Shown: positions 57,601 to 64,000 of the stretch, one piece after another
Layout: each line of letters opens with the position of its first letter
How positions within the stretch are numbered: the first letter of the stretch is position 1
Source: Yersinia nurmii
GTDB lineage: Bacteria > Pseudomonadota > Gammaproteobacteria > Enterobacterales > Enterobacteriaceae
DNA length: 64,000 nt
Direction: 5' to 3'
Assembly: GCF_001112925.1 (NCBI RefSeq)
Contig: NZ_CPYD01000007.1
Location: 1-64,000 of the forward strand
Notes under the pieces: model-generated
Seen by the model: only the letters and a program-made list of their open reading frames with translations
Databases searched by the model: none
What the model was told of the DNA's origin: nothing
Position numbers and translations under genes: made by a program

Positions 57601-58352
57601 AAAGTCGTAATCCAGGCGACCTGATTTTGCAGGTTAAGTAATTCGACGCTGAACTGTTGTTCCTGCTGATGCAGTGTGTCTAACTGTTGTTGTAAATCCT
57701 GCCGCTGTTCTTCATTCAGCAGTTCAATGCCATTGGCTCGTAAATATAAGGCATCCAGTTCGGCTTTAGCCTGTTTATGCTTTTCAAAGACCTGCTCGGA
57801 TAAGCGACCGTAAATTTCTGTGCCGGTTAATTCTTCCAGCAGCTCGGCGCGATCGTTAGCATCGGCGTTCAAAAAGGCGGCAAATTGCCCCTGAGATAGC
57901 ATCATGGATTTAGTGAAACGGCCGAAATCCAGCCCGGTAATCGAGGCGATAAGTGACAATTTATCACCGACTTTATCCGCCAGTATTTTACCGTCCGCGC
58001 ATAGGGCTAACTCAACTTTAGGGGCTTGCAGATTGCCTTCAGGAGAGTTTTTGGCTCGTCGCTGGCTCCAGAATGCGCGATAGCTGACACCTTTTACCTC
58101 AAATTCCACTTCCGCCAGTGACTCAGCGGTGTGGCGTGTCATTAGCTCATTTTGGCTGGGTGAGACTTTTATCCGTGGTGTTTGGTGGTACAGCGCTAGG
58201 CAGATCGCGTCGAGTAACGTTGTTTTTCCCGCGCCGGTTGAGCCAGTAATGGCGAAAAGACCGTTACTGGCAAAAGGCTCGGCGGTAAAATCAATCTTCC
58301 ACTCGCCTTGTAATGAGTTAATGTTTTTTAGGCGCAGGCTTAAAATTTTCAT
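54669..58352 (-). CDS. sbcC: Exonuclease SbcCD subunit C
   Basis: This 1227-aa SMC/Rad50-like ATPase works with SbcD to cleave DNA hairpins and protein-blocked ends. Walker A is [16 protein letters not shown], and the zinc hook is CPLC (Cys600 and Cys603) at the tip of two long coiled coils. The ABC signature is [17 protein letters not shown], and Walker B is [12 protein letters not shown]. It is longer than E. coli SbcC (1048 aa), mainly through the coiled coils, which are extremely rich in Gln (including runs of six). It starts two bases after the sbcD stop. Confidence 0.95.
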   Translation of the reverse strand: MKILSLRLKNINSLQGEWKIDFTAEPFASNGLFAITGSTGAGKTTLLDAICLALYHQTPRIKVSPSQNELMTRHTAESLAEVEFEVKGVSYRAFWSQRRAKNSPEGNLQAPKVELALCADGKILADKVGDKLSLIASITGLDFGRFTKSMMLSQGQFAAFLNADANDRAELLEELTGTEIYGRLSEQVFEKHKQAKAELDALYLRANGIELLNEEQRQDLQQQLDTLHQQEQQFSVELLNLQNQVAWITTLRQLQHNVQQFAQQHLQLEEEYQQAQPDLQRLARSEPAEKLRPLQQERNRCQQDLRQALQHIATLKQQQQQQQLRLSPLTLALEQATSARLQHVERQRELETLIEQHIIPLDNHIAEQRKTLSQLDEEKLQQQNKTQKSQQQLEQDERLLVETHQGLQQLADYVQQNTHHQHWEKHLPLWKEQFRQQRSQRQQLADNQQVLQQQATHIVELQQKLAVLRAQCEQQQATLAQATIQAEASKQRLEALEKQHPQAQLRQRFAELSEQRNTRQRLAALSPLALQLQAQHQKNQQYLLDQNQKLSQLEQQLVEKRQQYAQQKQHLADLETLWDREKQIVTLAAERAQLQSGEACPLCGSLEHPAIAEYQAVKPSETAIRVETLRAQVDELSKTGSGLKAEKENLQQQKSRLEQELLQSGQQLAEHQQNWLALTARLALNFTLDEPTQLTAWLDQQEQEEQKCQQKLSEFEQLNQQYQQAKDTLVQAEQNQQKNLNEVGLQQQRLQNIQQAQLQLQQTDQRQQDEYRLQQQDFLNTLIKLDLQQPEPEQQTEWLDLREYEWQRWQQNQQLQQQLVLQQKTLETRIESERQHQKEYHDQLLNLEQKLSQAHRALQQYIQQRHRLFGDKVVADERQKLRAEQQQVELAQQAAAEALQQLQSQLSRLGGELAQLEQQLKQYQQKASQTQAEFQQALAASVFDTEVTFAAALLDESQRHSLLQLQQQLNERLQRAQIRLQQANDNLNQHMKHCPLGIDPHSDLCERQGITEQMALQLKANTLRQGELRNQLESDTHRRASQSALFEQIKHNQQQYDDWSYLNQLIGSKEGDKFRKFAQGLTLDHLVYLANNQLNRLHGRYLLQRKSNDALELLVVDTWQADAVRDTRTLSGGESFLVSLSLALALSDLVSHKTSIDSLFLDEGFGTLDAETLDTALDALDSLNATGKTIGVISHVEAMKERIPVQIKVKKINGLGISRLDNTFAVN

Positions 58353-58354
58353 AC

Positions 58355-59584
58355 TTATTCTTCTCTTGCATCGGCATTCAGCGTGACTTCATCGACAACT
58401 TGTTGAAACATTTCTCGCATTTTCTGCTGTCGTTGTTCTGTTAGCTCCGTTTCTAACGCGAGGCGACGTTCGAAGACGTCGCTAACGCTTAGCTCATTCA
58501 ACGTTTCTTTCTCTTGCTGATGAATACTGCTTTGGCGCTGCTCTTTACTGCGGCGCAGGAGTACCACTTCAACCGGGAGATTCTCCGTTAATGCCTGAAT
58601 GCGTCGCTGAATATCGCTGAGATAGTCTTGGGTGGCCACTTCAATATCCAGCCATACCGGCGGACCGGGAAGCTGGCTAAAAGCAGTGAGCTGTTGCTCT
58701 ATCTGCCGTAAATCCCCTTTGATTAATTGCATCGGTTGCCACTGTGGGACAGCCAGAGTTTCGACCCCGGCAAGGCTTTGCCCAGAGAATTCCACCAAAA
58801 ATACGCTTTTCTCTTTATTCAGTTCATCAAAACTGAGAGGAATCGGGGAGCCGCTATAGCGAATATGTTCTGACTTTGCTACCTGCTGAGCGCGGTGGAT
58901 ATGGCCCAGAGCAATATAATCAGCGGGTGGGAAAGCCTGAGCAGGGAAGGCGTCAAGCGTGCCGATATAAATGTCTCTAACTGAGTCGGAGGTGCTGACG
59001 CCTACGGTAGTTAGGTGACCCGTGGCGATAATGGGCAAGGGTAATGCTAGCCGTTCGCGCAGGCTGATGGCCATGTTATAAAGCTGCTGATAATGTGCTG
59101 CAATGGCTTCTTGTAGTGCTAATTGTTTTTGCGATCCGGACTCTCCTGCTTGACTGGCAATCAGATCTCTTGGGCGTAGAAAAGGGATCGCACACAGAAT
59201 GGCTCCGGGCTGATCTTCACGATCGTTTAGAACGAAAACCTGTTGCTCCAGATCGCTGCTAGCGTGGGCAATCACTTTGGTATTGAGATAGGCCAGCAGT
59301 TCGCGTGACTCATTTAACGTTGCGACAGAATCATGGTTGCCGCCAAGAACCACTAACTGACAGCCCGTAGGCTGAAGATCGACCACAAAGCGGTTATATA
59401 ACTCACGGGCGTAGCTTGGTGGCGAACCTGTGTCGAAGATATCGCCGGCAACAATTAGCGCATCAACCTGATGTTCTTCAACTTTTTGGATAAGCCAGCG
59501 TAAAAAGGCCTGATGCTCCGCCGCCCGGCTCTTGGTGAAGAAATACTGACCTAAATGCCAGTCTGAGGTATGAATAATGCGCAT
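58355..59584 (-). CDS. sbcD: Exonuclease SbcCD subunit D
   Basis: This 409-aa Mre11-like manganese nuclease has all phosphoesterase motifs: [37 protein letters not shown] and [13 protein letters not shown] 59584 is chosen to match E. coli; the frame runs nine codons upstream. It is in an operon with sbcC and diverges from phoB. Confidence 0.96.
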   Translation of the reverse strand: MRIIHTSDWHLGQYFFTKSRAAEHQAFLRWLIQKVEEHQVDALIVAGDIFDTGSPPSYARELYNRFVVDLQPTGCQLVVLGGNHDSVATLNESRELLAYLNTKVIAHASSDLEQQVFVLNDREDQPGAILCAIPFLRPRDLIASQAGESGSQKQLALQEAIAAHYQQLYNMAISLRERLALPLPIIATGHLTTVGVSTSDSVRDIYIGTLDAFPAQAFPPADYIALGHIHRAQQVAKSEHIRYSGSPIPLSFDELNKEKSVFLVEFSGQSLAGVETLAVPQWQPMQLIKGDLRQIEQQLTAFSQLPGPPVWLDIEVATQDYLSDIQRRIQALTENLPVEVVLLRRSKEQRQSSIHQQEKETLNELSVSDVFERRLALETELTEQRQQKMREMFQQVVDEVTLNADAREE

Positions 59585-59772
59585 AAAACTCCCGCGAGGG
59601 CAGGTTAACAATGGGGCTGATTATAAACGTTGAGAAGGGGATGTCGCGGTTAAAAAGGGGGATTGGTTGAAATCCCAGAACGGCTTCGCAAAGTTGCTGA
59701 AATAACCTTGCAACACCCTTTCGGTTAACCGCTATGCTTATTGGCTGCAAAGGGATGGTTTTTTTCATAAAA

Positions 59773-59791
59773 CTGTCATAAAACTGACGCA
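59773..59791 (+). promoter_or_regulatory. Pho box upstream of phoB
   Basis: CTGTCATAAAACTGACGCA has the 7-4-7 PhoB pattern (CTGTCAT, AAAA, CTGACGC), close to the consensus CTGTCATAAATCTGTCAYC. A further TTCATAAAACTGTCAT overlaps it upstream. It lies 51 bases before phoB, so phoB is autoregulated under phosphate starvation. Confidence 0.9.
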
Positions 59792-59842
59792 TAATGGCGC
59801 TGAAATCAAATAGCAACCGCTAACATATTGGCAGGATTGACG

Positions 59843-60532
59843 ATGGCAAGACGCATACTGGTGGTGGAAGACGAAGCGCCGATTCGCGAGATGGTGTGTT
59901 TTGTGTTGGAGCAAAACGGCTACCAACCGTTAGAAGCCGAAGATTATGACAGCGCGGTTACGCGTTTGTCTGAGCCTTTCCCTGATTTGGTACTGCTAGA
60001 CTGGATGTTGCCAGGCGGCTCTGGGATTCAGTTTATTAAGCATATGAAACGTGAAGCCATGACCCGGGATATTCCGGTGATGATGCTGACCGCCCGTGGT
60101 GAAGAAGAGGATCGGGTTCGTGGGCTGGAAGTGGGAGCCGACGATTACATTACCAAGCCGTTTTCTCCCAAAGAGCTTGTTGCTAGAATTAAAGCGGTGA
60201 TGCGCCGAATTTCACCGATGGCTGTGGAGGAAGTGATTGAAATGCAAGGGTTAAGTCTCGATCCTTCTTCTCATCGGGTCATGGCTAACGAAAAAGCGTT
60301 AGACATGGGGCCAACCGAGTTTAAATTACTGCATTTCTTTATGACTCACCCAGAGCGGGTTTACAGCCGCGAGCAGTTGCTAAATTATGTTTGGGGCACT
60401 AACGTTTATGTGGAAGACCGCACTGTTGATGTCCATATCCGCCGTTTACGCAAGGCGCTTGAATCCGAAGGGCATGACAAAATGGTGCAAACCGTCCGGG
60501 GCACCGGATACCGTTTCTCAACGCGCTATTGA
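59843..60532 (+). CDS. phoB: Phosphate regulon response regulator PhoB
   Basis: This 229-aa OmpR-type regulator has a receiver domain with phosphorylated Asp53 ([10 protein letters not shown]), acidic residues VEDE and Lys in ITKPFSP. A winged-helix DNA-binding domain (about 125-229) ends [14 protein letters not shown] 59843 matches E. coli. It activates phosphate starvation genes through Pho boxes and is followed by phoR after 24 bases. Confidence 0.97.
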   Translation: MARRILVVEDEAPIREMVCFVLEQNGYQPLEAEDYDSAVTRLSEPFPDLVLLDWMLPGGSGIQFIKHMKREAMTRDIPVMMLTARGEEEDRVRGLEVGADDYITKPFSPKELVARIKAVMRRISPMAVEEVIEMQGLSLDPSSHRVMANEKALDMGPTEFKLLHFFMTHPERVYSREQLLNYVWGTNVYVEDRTVDVHIRRLRKALESEGHDKMVQTVRGTGYRFSTRY

Positions 60533-60556
60533 GTCTGTAGTGCCGGAGAATGTGTC

Positions 60557-61873
60557 GTGCTAGAACGCTTATCATGGAAAAGGCTGGCTATTGAGCTGGC
60601 ACTTTTTTGTCTGCCCGCGCTATTACTCGGGCTTTTCATTGGTTATCTCCCCTGGCTATTACTGGTTTCAGTATTGGCAGCGCTGATCTGGAATTTTTAT
60701 AATCAGCTTAAACTTTCTCATTGGCTATGGTTAGACCGAAGCATGACGCCGCCGGCCGGACGCTGGAGCTGGGAGCCGTTGTTTTATGGTCTTTATCAGA
60801 TGCAACTGCGTAATCGGCGGCGGCGGCGTGAGCTGGCGCTGTTGATCAAGCGTTTCCGCAGCGGCGCTGAATCATTACCCGATGCGGTGGTCATGACGAC
60901 CGTAGAGGGAAATATCTTTTGGTGTAATGGGTTAGCTCAAAATTTACTGGGCTTTCGTTGGCCGGAAGATAACGGTCAGCACATTCTTAACCTGCTGCGT
61001 TACCCGGAGTTTACCTATTATCTGCAACAGCAGGAATTCAGCCGCCCATTGACCGTGCAGCTAAATAATGGCCATTACGTTGAGTTTCGCGTTATGCCTT
61101 ATTCGGAAGGACAATTACTGATGGTGGCGCGAGATGTCACGCAGATGCGTCAACTGGAAGGCGCGCGGCGAAATTTCTTTGCCAACGTTAGCCATGAATT
61201 ACGGACGCCGTTAACTGTACTGCAAGGCTATCTGGAAATGATGCACGATCAGGAACTGGACCCGGCATTGCGCAATAAGGCCTTGAATACCATGCAAGAG
61301 CAGACCAAACGGATGGACGGTTTGGTGAAGCAATTATTGACGTTATCAAAAATCGAAGCAGCACCTAATGTGGATATGAATGAGCGAGTGGATATTCCAC
61401 TGATGCTGAAGCTCTTGCAGCATGAGGTTCAGGCGTTAAGCAGCGGTCGCCATGAGATTACTTTCCGCGTGAATGAACAGCTTAAAGTGTTTGGTAATGA
61501 AGACCAGTTGCGCAGTGCCGTATCTAATTTGGTGTATAACGCGGTCAATCACACGCCAGCCGGTACAAAAATCGAAGTGTGCTGGCAATTGACGCCACAG
61601 GGCGCTCAGTTTCAGGTCAGTGATAACGGACCGGGTATTGGGCTGGAGCACGTTCCTCGTCTTACTGAGCGTTTCTATCGGGTAGATAAAGCCCGTTCGC
61701 GGCAAACCGGTGGAAGTGGGCTTGGGCTGGCGATTGTTAAACATGCGCTGAGTCACCACGATGCGCGTTTAGAGGTAATGAGTGAAATCGGTTTGGGGAC
61801 GCGTTTTGTCTTTACCATACCGAAGCGATTGATTGTTCCTACGGTTTTAGCTGAGAATGCGGTCAAAACCTAG
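60557..61873 (+). CDS. phoR: Phosphate regulon sensor kinase PhoR
   Basis: This 438-aa histidine kinase has two N-terminal membrane helices, a basic linker ([12 protein letters not shown]), a PAS domain ([20 protein letters not shown]) and an H-box with the phosphoacceptor in [15 protein letters not shown]. The ATP-binding N and G boxes are [18 protein letters not shown] and [10 protein letters not shown]. It starts with GTG 60557. It phosphorylates PhoB when phosphate is low. Confidence 0.97.
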   Translation: MLERLSWKRLAIELALFCLPALLLGLFIGYLPWLLLVSVLAALIWNFYNQLKLSHWLWLDRSMTPPAGRWSWEPLFYGLYQMQLRNRRRRRELALLIKRFRSGAESLPDAVVMTTVEGNIFWCNGLAQNLLGFRWPEDNGQHILNLLRYPEFTYYLQQQEFSRPLTVQLNNGHYVEFRVMPYSEGQLLMVARDVTQMRQLEGARRNFFANVSHELRTPLTVLQGYLEMMHDQELDPALRNKALNTMQEQTKRMDGLVKQLLTLSKIEAAPNVDMNERVDIPLMLKLLQHEVQALSSGRHEITFRVNEQLKVFGNEDQLRSAVSNLVYNAVNHTPAGTKIEVCWQLTPQGAQFQVSDNGPGIGLEHVPRLTERFYRVDKARSRQTGGSGLGLAIVKHALSHHDARLEVMSEIGLGTRFVFTIPKRLIVPTVLAENAVKT

Positions 61874-61893
61874 GCTTGACGGACGATATTCTG

Positions 61894-62838
61894 ATGATGA
61901 AATGGAGCAAAACGGCGTTACTGAGCGCAATGTTATGGGTCAGCACACCGGTTTTTGCTCAGGCACCGGTTGGGATGCTTTCCGGTAACCTTTCCAGCGT
62001 AGGCTCTGATACGCTGGCGAATCTGATGTCTCTGTGGGCGGAAGATTTCAATCATCAGTATCCGAGTATTAATCTGCAAATTCAGGCCGCCGGCTCGTCA
62101 ACCGCACCGACGGCTCTGGCCGCTGGCGCAGCACAGCTTGGCCCGATGAGCCGTCCGATGAAAGCCGCCGAGATTGCCGCTTTTGTTCAGCGCTATGGAT
62201 ACCCTCCTTTAGCCGTGCCAGTGGCGGTGGATGCGCTGGTGGTTTTGGTACATCAGGATAATCCGCTGGCGGGGCTGAGTTTGTTACAGCTGGACGCCAT
62301 TTATTCGCAGAATCAATTGTGCGGTGATAATAAGCCAGTAAATTTTTGGGCTGATCTTGGGCTGAAAGGGCCGTGGGCCGAGCGTTCTCTCCAGCGTTAT
62401 AGTCGCAACTCAGCTTCCGGCACCTACGGTTATTTCAAACAACGTGCTTTGTGCGGCGGTGATTTTCGCAGCCAGGTCAACGAATTACCTGGTTCAGCTT
62501 CGGTGGTTCAGGCTGTCGCAACCTCGCTGAACAGTATCGGTTATGCCAGCATTGGTTTTCGCGCCAGCGGTGTCAGATTATTGCCCTTGTCGGTATCCGG
62601 GCAGGATTACGTCATGCCAACCGCCGAAAATGTTCGAAATGACCGCTATCCCTTGTCCCGCTACCTTTATATCTATGTCAATAAAGCGCCGGATAAACCT
62701 CTGGAACCGCTAACGGCGGCGTTCTTGCAGCGAATTCTATCTCCGGAAGGGCAAGAACTGGTGAGCCGTGACGGCTATCTACCCTTGTCGCCAGAAAGCT
62801 TGAAAAAGGCCCGTTCAGCGCTGGGGTTTACCCACTAA
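61894..62838 (+). CDS. PstS-like phosphate-binding protein
   Basis: This roughly 314-aa exported protein has a signal peptide (to about VFAQA) and the PstS/SphX fold: LSSVGSDTLANLM, AAGSSTAPTALAAG, LGPMSRPMK, VAVDALVVLVHQDNP and SRNSASGTYGYFK contain typical phosphate ligands. It starts about 20 bases after phoR, so it should be part of the Pho-boxed operon. E. coli has brnQ here instead. No pstCAB genes are adjacent. Either ATG of the ATG-ATG pair may be the start. Confidence 0.87.
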   Translation: MMKWSKTALLSAMLWVSTPVFAQAPVGMLSGNLSSVGSDTLANLMSLWAEDFNHQYPSINLQIQAAGSSTAPTALAAGAAQLGPMSRPMKAAEIAAFVQRYGYPPLAVPVAVDALVVLVHQDNPLAGLSLLQLDAIYSQNQLCGDNKPVNFWADLGLKGPWAERSLQRYSRNSASGTYGYFKQRALCGGDFRSQVNELPGSASVVQAVATSLNSIGYASIGFRASGVRLLPLSVSGQDYVMPTAENVRNDRYPLSRYLYIYVNKAPDKPLEPLTAAFLQRILSPEGQELVSRDGYLPLSPESLKKARSALGFTH

Positions 62839-62928
62839 CTTAGTTGTATGTGAATTTATTTCATATGCAGTGAAAATTCCTCTATTGAATCAAAATCAGT
62901 GAGATGAGACTCTCCAGTTAATTCATTT

Positions 62929-62944
62929 GGACGTCTGGATGTCT
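62929..62944. promoter_or_regulatory. MetJ-like operator upstream of the MetE-like gene
   Basis: GGACGTCT and GGATGTCT stand side by side and match the met box AGACGTCT at 7 and 6 of 8 positions. They lie about 86 bases before the start at 63030. Two tandem boxes are the minimum known MetJ target. Confidence 0.72.
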
Positions 62945-63029
62945 ATTTGTAACTCAAAGAAACTATCCATTCGGTAAATTTTTTGTGCCGTGGCGGTTTT
63001 AGTCGGCGGTATAAGGTCTGGAGCCTGTT

Positions 63030-64000
63030 ATGCCAAGAACTCCCCCTGCTTTTCGCGCCGATGTTGTCGGCAGTTTGCTGCGCCCTGCCGCTTTGAAACA
63101 GGCGCGCCAGCAGCACCTGAACGGTGATATTAGCGCTAGCCAGTTACGCGAAATTGAAGATAACGAAATCAGGCACATTGTGGCAAAGCAGCAGGAGGTA
63201 GGGTTGCAATTGGTGACCGACGGCGAATTTCGTCGGGCTTGGTGGCATTTCGATTTCTTCGAAGGTTTGGAAGGTGTTGAAGGTTACGATGTCGAGCAGG
63301 GCATTCAGTTTAACGGTGTTCAGACGCGCGCTCGCAGTATCAAAGTGGTTGGCAAACTGGGCTTTAGATCCCATCCAATGGTGGAGGATTTTCGTTTTCT
63401 GCAAAGTATTGCCGGAAATTCCGTGGCTAAAATGACTATCCCCAGCCCGAGCGTGCTGCATTTTCGCGGTGGTCGTAACGCTATCGATAAGCGGGTTTAT
63501 CCCGATCTGAGTGCGTACTTTGACGATTTAGCACAGACCTATCGGGATGCTATTCAGGGCTTTTATGATGCGGGCTGCCGTTATTTACAGCTGGACGATA
63601 CTGTGTGGGCCTATCTGTGTTCGGACGATCAAAAGCGTCAGATCCGGGAGCGTGGTGAAGATCCAGAGCAGTTAGCACAGATTTATGCTCAGGTGCTCAA
63701 TAAGGCACTGGCAGGCAAGCCGGCGGACCTGACCATTGGCTTACATGTGTGCCGCGGTAATTTCCGCTCGACTTGGATTTCAGAAGGCGGTTATGAGCCA
63801 GTAGCGAAAATTTTGTTTGGTGAAGTTAACGTCGATGCCTTTTTCCTTGAATATGACACGGAGCGTGCCGGCGGTTTCGGCCCTCTGCGCTTTATCAAAC
63901 CGGGACAGCAACAGGTGGTTCTGGGGCTGATTACCTCGAAAAATGGCACCTTGGAACAACCGCAAGCGGTGAAAGAACGTATCGCCGAGGCGGCCAAATT
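63030..64000 (+). CDS. Cobalamin-independent methionine synthase-like protein (YxjG/YxjH type), partial
   Basis: The frame is open from ATG 63030 to the window end, at least 323 residues. It begins PRTPPAFRADVVGSLLRPAAL, then VTDGEFRRAWWHFDF, QLDDTVWAYL and LHVCRGNFRSTW, the zinc-binding His-x-Cys of MetE C-terminal domains, and FFLEYDTERAGGF with the Glu ligand. The last zinc Cys would be past the end. Single-domain members of this family are thought to methylate homocysteine using donors other than methyltetrahydrofolate polyglutamate. It sits downstream of MetJ-like boxes. Confidence 0.88.
   Translation, partial: MPRTPPAFRADVVGSLLRPAALKQARQQHLNGDISASQLREIEDNEIRHIVAKQQEVGLQLVTDGEFRRAWWHFDFFEGLEGVEGYDVEQGIQFNGVQTRARSIKVVGKLGFRSHPMVEDFRFLQSIAGNSVAKMTIPSPSVLHFRGGRNAIDKRVYPDLSAYFDDLAQTYRDAIQGFYDAGCRYLQLDDTVWAYLCSDDQKRQIRERGEDPEQLAQIYAQVLNKALAGKPADLTIGLHVCRGNFRSTWISEGGYEPVAKILFGEVNVDAFFLEYDTERAGGFGPLRFIKPGQQQVVLGLITSKNGTLEQPQAVKERIAEAAK

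Overview
The window is chromosomal DNA from a member of the Enterobacterales, most likely a Yersinia/Serratia-type genome (family Yersiniaceae). Gene order from memory of E. coli supports the order: tRNA-Asp, yafC, yafD, mltD, gloB, yafS, rnhA, dnaQ, tRNA-Asp, yafV, fadE, gmhA, yafJ, yafK, then dinB, pepD, gpt, frsA, crl, proB, proA, and separately aroL, aroM, ppnP, rdgC, mak, sbcC, sbcD, phoB, phoR. A complete methionine salvage cluster, a Na+-NQR operon between yafK and dinB, and the direct joining of the proBA and aroL blocks fit Yersiniaceae better than Escherichia. The genus call is an inference.

Layout. 1-3.8 kb: the 3' part of a tRNA-Asp (probably the tail of an rRNA operon), then a scarred insertion region. 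It holds an IS3-family element with a frameshifted orfB, a decayed fragment of another transposase, a lone fimbrial adhesin-like gene, and an IS2-like remnant fused in frame to a doubly damaged yafC. 3.8-10.7 kb: an MFS exporter and the conserved yafD-mltD-gloB-yafS-rnhA-dnaQ-tRNA-Asp block. 10.8-17.2 kb: methionine salvage genes yafV-mtnE, mtnBCD, mtnA and mtnK, with MetJ-like operators in both divergent promoter regions. 17.3-22.2 kb: fadE (with a FadR-like site), gmhA, yafJ and yafK/dpaA. 22.7-29.9 kb: nqrABCDEF-apbE-nqrM. 30-39 kb: an unusual GDPD-like protein, SOS-controlled dinB, pepD, gpt, frsA, crl and proBA. 39-46 kb: ycgR behind a FliA-type promoter, several small genes, and a Fur-boxed siderophore binding protein and TonB receptor pair. 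46-51.5 kb: aroL, then an IclR regulator, OPT transporter, DUF1177 protein and AroM. 51.6-62.8 kb: ppnP, rdgC, mak, a 7-bp tandem repeat array, sbcC, sbcD and phoB-phoR-pstS-like. From 63 kb: a MetE-like methionine synthase that runs off the end, again behind MetJ-like boxes.

Three themes connect the genes. (1) Sulfur and methionine: three MetJ-like operators link the salvage genes and the MetE-like enzyme. (2) Phosphate: phoBR has a Pho box and an extra phosphate-binding protein gene. (3) The least described part is the IclR-OPT-DUF1177-AroM cassette. It sits exactly where E. coli has a solitary aroM, which suggests that E. coli aroM is the leftover of a peptide or amino acid uptake and processing operon. 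AroM carries a cysteine pair reminiscent of the Asp/Glu racemase superfamily.

All family assignments come from reading the translated sequences; no database search was run.
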